Source: Atriophallophorus winterbourni (taxonomy: Eukaryota > Platyhelminthes > Trematoda > Plagiorchiida > Microphallidae). Taken from it: 64,000 nt of DNA. The notes under the pieces were generated by a model. It saw nothing but the letters and a program-made list of their open reading frames with translations, did not search any database and was not told where the DNA came from. The DNA lies in the NCBI GenBank assembly GCA_013407085.1, contig JACCGJ010008366.1:124001-188000 (forward strand), in the 5' to 3' direction. The position numbers and the translations under genes were made by a program. Positions 24,084 through 35,531 of the stretch are shown here, one piece after another. Each line of letters opens with the position of its first letter. Positions within the stretch are counted from its first letter, which is position 1.

Positions 24084-24544
24084 CTACGGTGTGGACGTAC
24101 AAATTTGTGCTCTCATACTTTTGGATCTTATTGCTCGCTCAATTGACGGATCTAGACGTCTCTTATATCATTGAACTCGTCTCAACTTCCTCATTCGGAA
24201 TATACTATTTTCAAGTCTGAGAAACGTGAATTCTTGAAAATCAAAATTTTTCAGTTTTTACCCAACATTACATACGCGTGCAACATTGCTTCCAATCCAG
24301 AATTAAGCAACAACTCGGATACCATCAGGAAGATCTCGCTATTTGGTATTTACTGACAGTTACTTCAACACTGTCGGATCAAATCCCACAGAACAGTCTT
24401 TGCGTGAAAGTTTACGCCATTTTACTGTCCGTTGGATTGCACTGCATCGCATCCACTCGTTCTTGCACTCTACTGAGAGACACCGATCGATAATCGACCG
24501 CTTCGCCCAGTGTATCGACTCGATCTCGCGACAACGTAACCTTA
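24084..24544 (+). other. Element D 5' UTR
   Basis: Homologous to the reverse complement of 36,897-37,344 (element B) and of 52,680-53,105. The conserved blocks gtgctctcatacttttgg and cattgaactcgtctcaa recur. Internal-promoter function is typical of this type of element but is not demonstrated here. Confidence 0.75.
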
Positions 24545-25873
24545 AACGGACCTGACGACGAGGCTTGTAAAAAGTGAAAACTATGTCAAGTTAAATGTTA
24601 CTTGTGTTCAATTGCTATTCATGCAAACTGTGAAACGTATTTATCACCCGAATCTTTGACTCTAATTAATAATGAAAAATTACCAGGCATTTGCTATATA
24701 TGTAATCCATGCAGATTGAAAGTAAATAGTGATTTATCAAGAGCCGAAAACACTGATTCCATTATGGAAAGACGCATGTTCGCTGTAGAGGCGAACCTTA
24801 AACGGCTTGAAAACACGTTAGAGTCTTTCCAAACATTTGCGTGTCAGAAAGCGCTGAAACCAGTTCTAAACGCAGTCCCTAACCACATTAACCGCAAGTC
24901 TTACAGGGAAGCGCTAGATACTAAGGAAACGCTGATTTCTCCAGAAATCGCCCGAAGTCCCTTCCAACAGCTCGATACAACCGATGAGTCTGCGAATCAG
25001 ACTTGTTATCAAGTGCTGAATTATCGAAGGATGTGCATAAGCTTAGACCGAAGAGTTTGAACGCTAAAACCCCCCAAAAGACAAACATTGAAGATCTAAC
25101 GGTAATTTGTAGTAATCTCGTTGAATCAACTTCGCCATCGCTAAAGCAACGCGAAGCAGATGACAGGAATCAATGGAATTACCTTTGCAGAAGCTTAGAC
25201 ATCACTGCCTCACCTGCATCGCTGACGCGATTGTTTAGACCCCCGAAATCACCTCGTGCGAACACACCCAGGTTACTGCGTGTAGTGCTTATGTCCGTCC
25301 AAGATGTAGAAAATATGTTGCTCGCCTAATCTCTCTTAGTGGTAAACAAATCGGCTGTGCGAATATTTCCGGACGTTCCGTGGGAAGAACGGCAAATTCG
25401 TCGTAATAATCCGGAACTAGCAAAAGAGGCTATGAATCGCAGAGCTGTTATAGTTCATCGTGTACCAATTTCGAACGGAGTAGAATCCAGCAAACGTCTG
25501 CAACACGATTGCAGCGAATGGAGATTTTTACAGGATATCCTAGATTTAAAGGACATAATAACGACTCATGTTATGCGCCTTATACCGAAAAAAGAAACGC
25601 ATCAGCCTCCTCCTCTCAAAATATCTTTCCGCACAGATGAGATGAAGAATAGAATACTCGAGGCGTGGTATCAATGTCGAAAATTTGCACCTCCTGAAAT
25701 TCGTATTCGGGCTGTATACGACATAAAAAGCACGAACACTATTGTTCCTGAAATGACTTCGCTACCAAGTCAATCAAATGCACCTGAGACAAAAAACGTG
25801 GAGCAGCCGACGAATTCTGGGTCGGCGAATCCACTACTATGAGCTCCGACTCACGCCGAGTCGGAAAAGTAGA
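24545..25873 (+). pseudogene. Element D ORF1 (PHD-type finger protein), broken
   Basis: Three overlapping frames (24,602-25,060; 25,003-25,329; 25,339-25,842) and flanking sequence give one ORF1. The N-terminal Cys-rich part (CKLCQVKCYLC, then CYICNPC) is missing a piece between the first Cys pairs. The middle holds VICSNLVES and LTRLFRPPKS, matching the first RRM-like unit. The end holds RRAVIVHRVP and a degenerate second unit. A premature TGA at 25,840 is followed in the same frame by APTHAESEK and the original stop. Confidence 0.8.
25845..25865 (+). promoter_or_regulatory. ORF1-end stem-loop, element D
   Basis: Perfect 8-bp inverted repeat TCCGACTC / GAGTCGGA with loop ACGCC, in the last codons of the original ORF1 frame. 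Position and length match the stem-loops of elements A, B and C. Confidence 0.7.
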
Positions 25874-25935
25874 AACGACTTCAACGCCTCAGCTGTACAC
25901 TGTGAACCGGATTGAATTTATGCAACCCTTAATCT

Positions 25936-28782
25936 TTGCCAAACATATCACAACCTGGAACTAAAACTAGTCTTTCACATTATCCATCATTTTTAACCCA
26001 TAATACCATAAAGTGCCTCTATACGAACGCGCAGTGTCTGAGAAACAAAATACAGAAGCTTGATACTGTATGTATGCAGCACTCACCGGACTTAGTTGTA
26101 ATTATCGAAACACGGTTTGAACCTCATTTATCAGACAATGAATTAGCATTGAAAGGAATGTCTCTTCTCCTTTAAGACCGTACGGGACGCGGCGGTGGCG
26201 TAGCACTTTACTACAACAAACAATTATCATGCAGAGAAATTGACGATATTGACCTACGTGTACAGGATATTCTGTGGTGCTCAATTAAGCTGACAACTGG
26301 AGAGGACTGCATTGTTGGCTCCAAGCGCAAGTGACGCGCACAATGTTGAGCTACTCATGAAAATTCGACTTGTGGTTGCCAGATATCAAACGCCACTCCT
26401 AGTTATGGGAGATTTCAACCTTCCAAACTTGATGAAGAAAAACGCTCTTTCGACGAATTCGCTCGACGATGCGTTTCAAGAAATGATCTTCGATGTTCCT
26501 TTTTATAACCACGTATTTGATAACACTAGATATAGATAAAGTAACATGCCATCCGTCCTGGATCTAATACTAACGAGTGAGGAACATGCCGTCGAAAATC
26601 TCGGATACGAAACTCCATTGGGTTCTAGCGACCACCTGGTCCTCTTATCCGATTATGTTTGTCAAGCCGGAAGAATGAATGACATCAACAAAACAAAACT
26701 ACAACTGGATATTAGAAGTCTTCACAATGCTCTTCGAACGATTTCTGACTGGAAACCAGACCCCGCGGACGTGCATCGTTCTTGGGTAAACTTCATAGAA
26801 AAGCTGTGTGATGAAATAAAACTACATTCCAGATTTGTGCCAAAGACAACGAAAAAACTATTTACCTTCACATTGAGAAGCCGTACAAGGAAGTGGATTA
26901 AGATACGCAACGATGCATGGAGAAACTATGTCCAGAATCCGATGTCATATAATTGATAATCATATCGCCTGTTGAGGAACAAGGTCACCTCTCTTATCAC
27001 CGAGGACAAGCAGTCTCACCAGGCAAGACTACTGATCATAATGGAGCGGAACCCCGAAGTCCTGTACCAAATTGTTAACACCACATCAAAAATTAAGCCA
27101 GGAATCTCAGCACTACGCACACCTCATGGTCTAACTACGACTGCGTCCGAGGCTGCCGAAGTTCGTGCAGATTACTACTGCAAAGTTTTTAGTCACAAGG
27201 AATCAGTGCATCTTACGCCGCATTCGATCGGATTTTTCGATTAAATACTAAACGAAATCTCAATAAACAATGAGTGTGTCATGCTCAGACGTCTTCGTTT
27301 GAATACCACAAAGTCACCGGGAGCAGATGGAATCACTCCTTTTATCCTCAAACAATGTGCATCCTCATTGTGTGGTCCACTCAGCACGTTATTCCAAATT
27401 TCGCTCGAAAATAGTATCGTTCCCGCGGAATGTAAATCTAGTATCATCACACCAATCTACAAGGGCGGTAATCGATCAGACGCTGCGAACTATAGACCAG
27501 TTACGTTGTTGCCAGTAATTTCTAAAGTGCTAGAGAGTTTAGTAGCGGAAAAGATCACCCATCACCTCTAAAACAATAGACTGCTTGCGACCGAACAGCA
27601 CGGTTTCAGGAAACATCACTCATGTCTATCTAACCTCTTGCTCACCTTGAACGACTGGACTGAGTGTGTGGACAATGGTTACTCCATCCACGCATGCTTT
27701 TTAGACATGTCAAAGGCTTTCGACCGCGTCAATCATAGTATTTTAATCCAGAAACTTGAATTGCACGGGATAACAGGAAAACTTCTTGTTTGGCTAGAAA
27801 AATATTTACGCGACAGGAGTGCCCAAGTCAGAGTTGATGGCGCCTTATCGGAACCATTCAAAATTACGAGCGGAGTGCCTCAGGGTTCGGTCCTCGGACC
27901 GATTTTGTTTTTGATCTACGCAAACGACATTCCCGAACGTGTTAAATGCAAGATTATGTTATTTGCAGACGATATAAAGCTTTGGAGAAGAATACGTACA
28001 AATGATGACTGTGAAACTTTGCAGAAGGATCTAAACACATTGCACGATTGGTCTTTGAGAAACAAACTACCATTCAACTTCCAAAAGTGCAAGGTGTTAA
28101 ACATTGGAAAGACTGTTAATTACAACTACACTCTTGGGTCCCACCAACTCGTCTGGACAACTGAAGAGAAGGATTTGGGTGTTTGGACCAGTTCAAGTCT
28201 GAAGACTTCACTGCAGTGCAAAGCGGTATACAAAAGGCGTCACAATTATTGGTGTTATTGAAACTAATTTTAGGCAGATTCTCGAATCAGTCAGTACCCC
28301 GTATCATGAACACCTATCTGAGACCAGCGATGGAGTACGCTGTTCAGGCTTGGTCACCCTGGATTCAGAAAGACATCAATCTTCTGCAGCGTATTTACCA
28401 CCGAACCACAAAGCTTGTACCCGGACTAGCTGCTAAACCATATGAAGAACGTTTGGGGAGTCTCAATCTTTTAGACTTTCGCTGTCGTCGACTAAGAGGT
28501 GGCCTCATACTGATGTACAACATTATGCACGTCCCTGACCATCCCTTGTCCAAACTTTTCATACGCTCGCCACCCCGTGCCTGTCGGAAACATGAACTTA
28601 CAGTGCTTATTCCCAATTCAAGACTGAACTGTCGAAGATATTCGTATGCTGTACGTGTAAGCTTCACATGGAACACTCTCCCCTCCATTAATACACACTC
28701 AGCCAACCTGGATATTTTTAAAGCTAATTTGGACAAATACTTGAGAGAAAACCCAAATTTTGATACGATTTACACTACATGA
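25936..28782 (+). pseudogene. Element D ORF2: AP endonuclease and reverse transcriptase, broken
   Basis: Split into at least six frames. Endonuclease blocks in order: KCLYTNAQCLRNKI, VIIETRFEP, GDFNLPNL and SSDHLVLL. RT blocks in order: KSPGADGITPFIL, NYRPVTLLPVISKVLE, LDMSKAFDRVNH (motif A), TSGVPQGSVLGPILF (motif B), MLFADDIKLW (motif C) and EKDLGVW. The C-terminus ends at 28,782. The 27,638-28,261 frame keeps motifs A-C intact, but stops and frameshifts elsewhere make the copy non-functional. Confidence 0.85.
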
Positions 28783-28833
28783 GTTTCCCTGTTCTTCTTC
28801 TTTTTATTGTATGTAACTCATAACTCCATCCTA

Positions 28834-28893
28834 TGGTTATTGTTAAGCTAAATGCTTTTTAGACCATTACAACTTTGAATCACTTTGAATCAT
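28834..28893 (+). other. Element D 3' stem-loop and short-repeat tail
   Basis: AAGC-TAAAT-GCTT stem-loop at 28,845-28,857, then ACCATTACAA and two copies of a CTTTGAATCA-like unit. The same layout ends elements A, B, F and the copy at 51.3 kb, with different tail repeats. Confidence 0.75.
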
Positions 28894-29435
28894 ATAAAAT
28901 TGTTTCACATGAACTTGTAGAAATCAGTGATTAAAAAGGATTTGTGTGTTTGGATAGACACCGGCTAAATTCTCACTTGACACAAGCACATCTGCTATAT
29001 AAGGGAAGCATTGTCTGAGCCTGATCAACTGCGTATTGCACATACTTTCTTTTCAAAAGATGTCAAAATCACAAAACATGCCCGAATCCATTCAATAAAT
29101 ATTCTTTTCAAAGCTCGTCTTCAAGGTTCACCAAAGGCTTTAACCTAATTAAACTTATATTTCATCGGCCATTGAAACTGCATCTCGGCACGCACAACTA
29201 GCATTATAAGATTATCACTGAGAAATTAGAAGAGAGTGATATATGTAATACTTTTTTAAATGATAACTAACATTGGAGGTAAGTTAGATAGTGAAAAATG
29301 CATTCATTCATATTGCACAAGTGCACAACCAATGATATGTGATTTCTGATAAAATGCAGAACACCACTTTTCGGCTCAGCACAAGGGTGCCGAAACGACA
29401 GATGACGACAACCTTGGAATTATAATTGATAAGCG
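28894..29435. other. Spacer between elements D and A, no gene
   Basis: No coding match. It contains TATATAAGG at about 28,997-29,006, which resembles a TATA box, with nothing recognisable downstream until the truncated ORF1 of element A at about 29,440. It may be older target DNA. Confidence 0.5.
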
Positions 29436-29441
29436 TTTCTT

Positions 29442-30674
29442 TTGAATCAGAATCTTGAACCAGGGGTCCATATACATCGAAGCAAACAGTCTAGCGACAA
29501 TCCACACAACGCTTCCTATGAGGCAAGGCTTGATCCTCGGTTAGAACTTTTAGAAAATAATTATCGAATAATTGAGGAAATGCTTAAAACACTCTTGATG
29601 GATAAAATTGCCCCAGCGATTCAACCCGAAGCAGATGATGCTCAAGATAACAAAAAGCAATCTGAACTTCATCAATCGACGGAACTATTGAAAAAAGTCA
29701 AATAATGTACCATCGATTCCAGACTCAGGAGTTACGTCAAAAGAGCTCCAAGTGAACGCGTCTCATTCCAGCAAGCTAACATTCACCCAGATGATGACTA
29801 AAAGTGATAAGTGTTTGGCGTTAGAATTGAGCCCTAAACCTCAGGCAAAAGAGGAAGTTCAAAGCAAAACGGTTCCATATCACAGGGAGCAGAAAAATTC
29901 GATAAAACGCAAAAAAAATTTAAGTGTAATATGCACCAATATTCCTGAGTCGGAAGTGACGCTCTTTCAAGAAAGGCAAAAGCATGACCGTGAAAACTGG
30001 TTCGTCGTTTGTAATCGAATCGGCCTAGATAGTATACACCCCGTGTCGGTAACTCGACTAACTCGTCATACGAAGTCCCCGAATCAAGATAAACCACGTC
30101 TTCTAAAAATCACTTTCGCCAACGAAAAAGACATGGAAAATGTCCTACAAAATTCGTATTTGCTCCGAACGCAAAGTGACCTACCGAACCGTATATATGC
30201 TGACGTACCTTGGTGGGAAAGGTCAAAAGCACCGAATAGGCGGGATCAAACAGCACCAAGGAGTATTATTTTGCTTGACGTTCCAGAAAATTCGGGCACC
30301 ACAACGGGCTTCGAAAACAAGGAGCACGACCGTAAACAATGGTCATTTATAGCCGAAAATATCGGTTCCCAAAATTCTGTAGTTGTCGACACATACAGAA
30401 TACCTCGTTCGCCGAACTATCGCGGGAAAGGGGCAAATCCACTTAAGGTTACGTTTCTTTCAAGTAGCATGGCGGATGATGTTCGAAGCAAGCTAAAAGT
30501 GAACAGAAACAGGTTATCTGAAAACGATAGACTGTGCAACTCAAAAGCTGCTGTGAGGTCCACCTGGAGCCTTTAATTACGCAATTATCCGAGACTGGTG
30601 CAAATTCGCCCGCGAAATTACTTCAAATTGCTTCAAAAAACGATCTCGGTCCGACGTCGACATCGTCGGACTAA
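29442..30674 (+). pseudogene. Element A ORF1, 5'-truncated
   Basis: Two frames (29,442-29,705 and 29,752-30,576) plus the end up to TAA at 30,672-30,674. RLELLENNYRIIEEML is a likely coiled coil. It is followed by two RRM-like units: VICTNIPESE...VTRLTRHTKSP, then SIILLDVPEN...VVVDTYRIPRSPNY. Frameshifts occur between the coiled coil and unit 1 and near 30,570. The N-terminal PHD-type region present in element B is absent. Confidence 0.8.
30650..30670 (+). promoter_or_regulatory. ORF1-end stem-loop, element A
   Basis: 7-bp inverted repeat TCCGACG / CGTCGGA with a 7-nt loop, immediately before GAC and the double stop TAATAA. The ORF2 frame (-1) stays open across it. Confidence 0.7.
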
Positions 30675-30691
30675 TAAATACAAATACTGAC

Positions 30692-32580
30692 TTGGTGTTA
30701 CATTCTAAAAACTCACTTAAATGCATCTATACCAATGCTCAAAGTTTGTTCAACAAATTGACTGAACTGACCGAGCTGTGCAAACGATACACGCCAGACC
30801 TCGTTGCTGTTACTGAAACCTGGTTTCAATCCTGTATGACTGAAAGTGAACTCTCAATCCCCAACATGATGCTAATACGGAACGATCGCCCAAGAAAAGG
30901 TGGTGGTGTGGCTTTATACTGTCACGAACGTCTTCAGTGCATGAAAATTCACGATCCAAACCTTGATTTCGAAGATACCCTCTGGTGCAGTCTCACGAAT
31001 GTGTCACAGGACGATTGCATTCTTGGAATCATATATCGCCCTCCAGCCTCGAATGATACTCAAAATGACAGGTTATTACAAGCGCTAAATTACGCCGGAG
31101 AGAAGCGTAGCTCGCAATTACTACTCATCGGGGACTTCAATCTTCCTCATCTCTTTGCCAGATCCGATCACCCTCTACACACATTTGATCACAAATTTCG
31201 TGAGGTGATCGACATGATTCCACTGCATAATCATGTGTTTTACTTTACTCATAGAAGAGGATCAGAGTTGCCATCCATTTTGGATCTAATCTTTACTTCA
31301 GAGAAAACAGCAGTTGAGGGTATTGACTACATTGCGCGCCTCGGTCGGAGTGATCATCTGGTACTAGACTTTGAGTTTGTTTGCAGTGCTAGACGAGTTT
31401 GTGCGTCCGCCAAACAATTCAGAAAGATCGACTACGCGGGTCTACGTGGATCGCTTGGGCTAGTAAATTGGCAAGAACTTGATCAGCACAACACCGAAAC
31501 ACAACGCAGTGAGCTCACGAAAATACTTCAGTCATACATAGATCATAATTCGCGGTTTGTTGATGAACGACGGGAAAGTGACTTCCGATTTAAGCTTCAC
31601 AGTCGCACAAAAATGGCTCGGAAAACGAAACTTTGCTTGGACTGAACACCGAAAGACCAGAACTGATGCCTCTTGGCAGCAATTTTCTAAAATTCGTAAC
31701 AAAGTGAATGCTCTCGTCAAAGAGGACAAGCAATATTACCATCGCTCTCTGTCTTTGAAAATGGAAGAAAACCCTAAACTTCTCTATCGGATTGTCAATG
31801 CTCGGTCCAGTGTGAAACCAGGGGTGTTTCCTGTTATTTCTGAGAATGGATTAACAGTCACAGCAAAGGAAACGGCTGATACTCTCGCTCAATTTTATGC
31901 AAATGTGTTTAGCCCGATAACGGTTAGGGCGAATGAGAATTTACTGACATCGATTGTATCTCAACAACTGAATGATATTGAGATTAATTCAGCGATTATA
32001 CGAAGACACTTGTGTCGACTGAACCCTAGGAAATCTCCTGGAGCCGATGGAATAACACCAGCACTACTAAAATCCTGTGACCAGCAGCTGTGTGAACCAC
32101 TATGCCAATTGTTCCAACATTCCCTAACCGAAGGAGTGGTGCCAACAGAGTGGAAGACAGGGGTAATTTCACCAATTTATAAGGGTGGTAGCCGTTCAGA
32201 TCCCGCGAACTACCGTCCTGTCACCCTACTCCCCGTGATATCCAAAATGATGGAGCGCATAGTGACGGAAAATATAGTTCATCACTTGGAATCACAAAAT
32301 ATACTATCTGTCGCCCAGCATGGGTTTCGTAAAGCTCGCTCATGCTTGACAAACTTGCTGACGGTATTAAACGATTGGACCCAAACGGTTGATGCAGGAG
32401 ACAGTGTGCACGCGTGCTATCTGGATATGTCGAAAGCTTCCGACAGAGTTGATCACTTCCTGTTGCTACAGAAGCTGAAACAGATTGGTATTGACGGTCT
32501 ACTCGTATGGTTCGAAAGCTACCTCAATGCGCGCAAGGCAACCGTTCGAGTTAACGGGGTACAATCACGAGCCATGAATA
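30692..32580 (+). pseudogene. Element A ORF2, part 1: AP endonuclease and RT N-terminal half
   Basis: Endonuclease (30,692 to about 31,400): KCIYTNAQSLFNKL, VAVTETWF, GGGVALYCHE, GIIYRPPAS, LLIGDFNLPHL, LPSILDLIFTSE and GRSDHLVLDF, a complete set of conserved blocks. A frameshift near 31,600 separates it from the RT frame (31,557-32,580), which has KSPGADGITPALL, NYRPVTLLPVISKMME and LDMSKASDRVDH. In motif A the usual Phe of AFDRVNH is Ser. The frame ends at the element B insertion before motif B. Confidence 0.85.
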
Positions 32581-32583
32581 CTC

Positions 32584-32640
32584 AGAACTCAGAACTCAGA
32601 AAATTGTATGGTAGAAAAAGCATTAAGCTTAACAATAACC
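32584..32640 (-). other. Element B 3' stem-loop and TTCTGAG tail
   Basis: On minus: AAGC-TTAAT-GCTT (plus 32,618-32,630), ACCATACAAT and three TTCTGAG-type repeats (plus 32,584-32,604). The stem-loop matches elements A and D; the repeat unit is different. Confidence 0.75.
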
Positions 32641-32702
32641 ATAGGATGACAAGGTATATGGAACATATAAAAATATATAAAAAATATAAAATATCTCAAA
32701 AA

Positions 32703-35511
32703 TCAATAGGGACATTCGCATACCGCATGGTTCGTCATAAACTCATCGAGTTTGGAAGCGAAAACCTCAACAGATTCTGATCGTGTGATTTCTTCAGGCA
32801 AATAGTTCCAAGTGAAACAAATTCTTACGGAGAAAAAATTACGACGTATATCCAATCGAGAATGCGGAATGCTTAAAGCCTTTGAATGTGTTCGTGTTCT
32901 AGTAAGGTCATTGGGCTTTAGCAAGTGTTTAAGGGGATGGTTTACAGAATGCAGGATTTTGAAGGTCAACATAAGGTCACTACGTATCCGCCGTTGGGTA
33001 AAATCTTGTAGGTTCAGTTTTAACATTCGCTCTGTGAAAGGCAAATTTCTGTACCGGGAGACCAACTTTGTAGCACGATGATAAATCCTGTCGAGTAGTT
33101 CGATATCCTTCCTCAGCCATGGTGCCCAGGCTTGGATGGAATATTCCATAACAGGACGTATATACGTGTTAATTACCCGGGGTAGGGTTTCGGGCGTAAA
33201 AATCCGGAATATTCTTTTGAGAAGACTCAAGATACGGCAAGCTTTATTGTACACCATCCGGCAATGCTGTCCAGGCTTCAGGTTAAACGAAACCCAGATA
33301 CCCAGATCTTTTTCTGCTGTGGTCCAGACGAGATCTTGCGTGCCAAGCTGATACGTGTGGTGCAGAGATTTCCCAAGCTGCAGCATTTTACATTTCGCAG
33401 GGTTAAATGGTAACTCATTTAACTGGGACCAACGAAATAAGATGCTTAGATCCCGTTGTAATGCCATACAGTCATTAACAGACCTGACACGTTTCCAAAT
33501 TTTAATATCATCGGCAAATAGTATCATGTTGCATCCAATATCCTCTACTATATCGTTCATATACACCAAGAATAGAAGAGGTCCAAGCACCGATCCTTGC
33601 GGAACTCCACTCGTGACGTCTATTTTTCTCGATAAGGTGCTGCCAACGCGAACTTGGACGTGTCTATCAGTAAGATAGTCCCTTATCCAATTCAGCAATA
33701 TTCCCGTTATTCCATAGGATTCGAGCTTTTTAATTAAGATGTCATGGTTGACTCTATCGAAAGCTTTGGAAATATCGATGTAGCAAGCATGTACAGCCTC
33801 ACCTTCGTCTAGTGCCTTGGTCCAATCCTCGAACGTGGTAAGAAGGTTAGATAAACAGCAACGACCTCTTCGAAAACCGTGTTGTGCTGCGGTCAAAATA
33901 TTTTGGTTTTCAAAATGTTCTCTAATGCGCGCAGTCACAATGCGTTCCATTAATTTGGAGATCACCGGAAGTAACGTTACCGGTCTATAGTTTGCTGTGT
34001 CTGAACGGCTACCGCCTTTATAAATAGGAGTTATCATCCCTGCTTTCCATTGCGGTGGTATTTTTCCTTCATTTAAGCTGAGATTGAATATGCGAGTGAG
34101 AGGAGCAGTCAAAGCAACGCGACACCTGCGAAGTACGGCGGGGGTAATTTTGTCTGCGCCAGGGGACTTCTTTTCGTTTAGTCGACAAAGTTCCCGCCCA
34201 ACCATGTATTCGTTGATAGTCATTTCACTTAATAATTCGAAATGTGGTGAACTTGATGAAAGTTGATATGGTATACAACGCTTGGGATTGAAGACAAATG
34301 AGTAAAACGTTGCTAAAGCGTCGGCGGTATCTTGGGCAGTGTGGGTCAATCCATGAGGTGTTAGTACAGAGAATACACCTGGTTTGATCTTTGATCGTTC
34401 ATTTACTATCTTGTAGAGAAGCTTAGGATTCTTTTCCATTCTCTTAAGCAAGTTCCATTGGAATTGCATGCGATCTTCTCTTACAAGAGTAGTGACTTGA
34501 TTCCGTATCTTACAGAATCGTTTCCAAGTTTCTTCCGTACCAAACTTCTTATGAGTTACCCAAGACTCTCGCTTAACAGCTAACCATTTCTTCGTTCTAC
34601 TCCGAATAACAAACTGGTTGTTGTAGCTGCATTTGTGTGGTACAAAAATCGAGTTTTCGTAAATCTTCGAATTGAGATAATTTAGAAACGAATTGTAATA
34701 TGAGCCAGGATCCATTGAATCAAACTCATGAGTGTATGCATCCCGGAGACTGATATTTAAGGATTCAAATTGTATTTTCCTTATGACTTTCGTCTGTTCA
34801 CACAATCGTTCCGCACTACATACATAATCAAACAAAAGCACAACATGATCACTCTTCCCCAGTGGTGCCAGGTATTGTATACCCTCTACTGCGGTTGCCT
34901 CAGGCGTTAAGACAAGGTCAAGAGTTGAAGGTTGGTCAAGACCCCGCCAGCGAGTTGGCTGGTTAACGTGATTGTGTAGTGAAGCAAATTCTATAACCTC
35001 CTTGAATTTATGTTCAAACGAATGCAGGGAGTGCTCACCTCTCGAAAACAGATGCGGGAGATTAAAATCGCCAATGATTAGCAATTGCATAGTCTGGCAT
35101 CTTGTGATGTGTTGCAATGATTCGATGAGCTTATCATTGTATGAGCGGAGCTTTCGGATGATGGCGAGCGGTAAATGATGCCGATCGTACATTCATCTCC
35201 ATTGACTAGTTTTACTGAACACCACATCGTATCAGGAAGGCTGAGGTCAGGATGATCGATGACGTTACACTGCGCTAAACGTTCGTGATAGTAGACTGCA
35301 ACTCCACCACCGGATCATCACGATCGCGACGAAGTAGTGACATTTTCGGAATCAAAAGCTCAGCATCAGTCATGCAGGGCTGGAACCAAGTCTCTGTAAC
35401 TGCAACCAAATCGGGTGAAAGTCTATCACAAAGCTCACATAGTTCAGCTAATTTGTTAGTTAAACACTGAGCATTTGTATATATGCACCTGATCGTATTT
35501 GTCTTACACAA
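32703..35511 (-). pseudogene. Element B ORF2: AP endonuclease and reverse transcriptase
   Basis: The long frame 35,192-32,703 (829 codons) carries LLIGDFNLPHLFSR, GKSDHVVLLFDY, KSPGADKITPAVL, NYRPVTLLPVISKLME, IDISKAFDRVNH (motif A), TSGVPQGSVLGPLLF (motif B), MILFADDIKIW (motif C) and the EKDLGIWVS region. The C-terminus ends in SRLDIRRNFFSVR and FTWNYLP. The N-terminal endonuclease part lies in a second frame (35,511-35,275) starting IRCIYTNAQCLTNKL, with frameshifts near 35,320 and 35,150. Two or three small indels separate this copy from an intact ORF2; I do not know whether they are real or assembly errors. Confidence 0.85.
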
Positions 35512-35531
35512 TGTCGAATCGTGTACTGTAG

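Larger units (their letters stand above)
24084..28893 (+). mobile_element. CR1-like element D, near full length
   Basis: About 4.8 kb, from a 5' end (CTACGGTGTGGACG) shared with the copy ending at 53,105 to the 3' stem-loop and TTTGAATCA-type tail. Order: 5' UTR, ORF1 (PHD-type finger and RRM-like units), stem-loop, ORF2 (endonuclease and RT), 3' UTR. Every frame is broken several times, so it is an old, dead copy. Confidence 0.9.
29436..32580 (+). mobile_element. CR1-like element A, 5' part
   Basis: 5'-truncated copy: the 5' UTR and PHD-type finger are missing and homology begins in the coiled-coil part of ORF1. It continues through ORF1, stem-loop, endonuclease and RT, and is interrupted at about 32,580 by element B in opposite orientation. 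The 3' part resumes at about 37,346. Confidence 0.85.
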
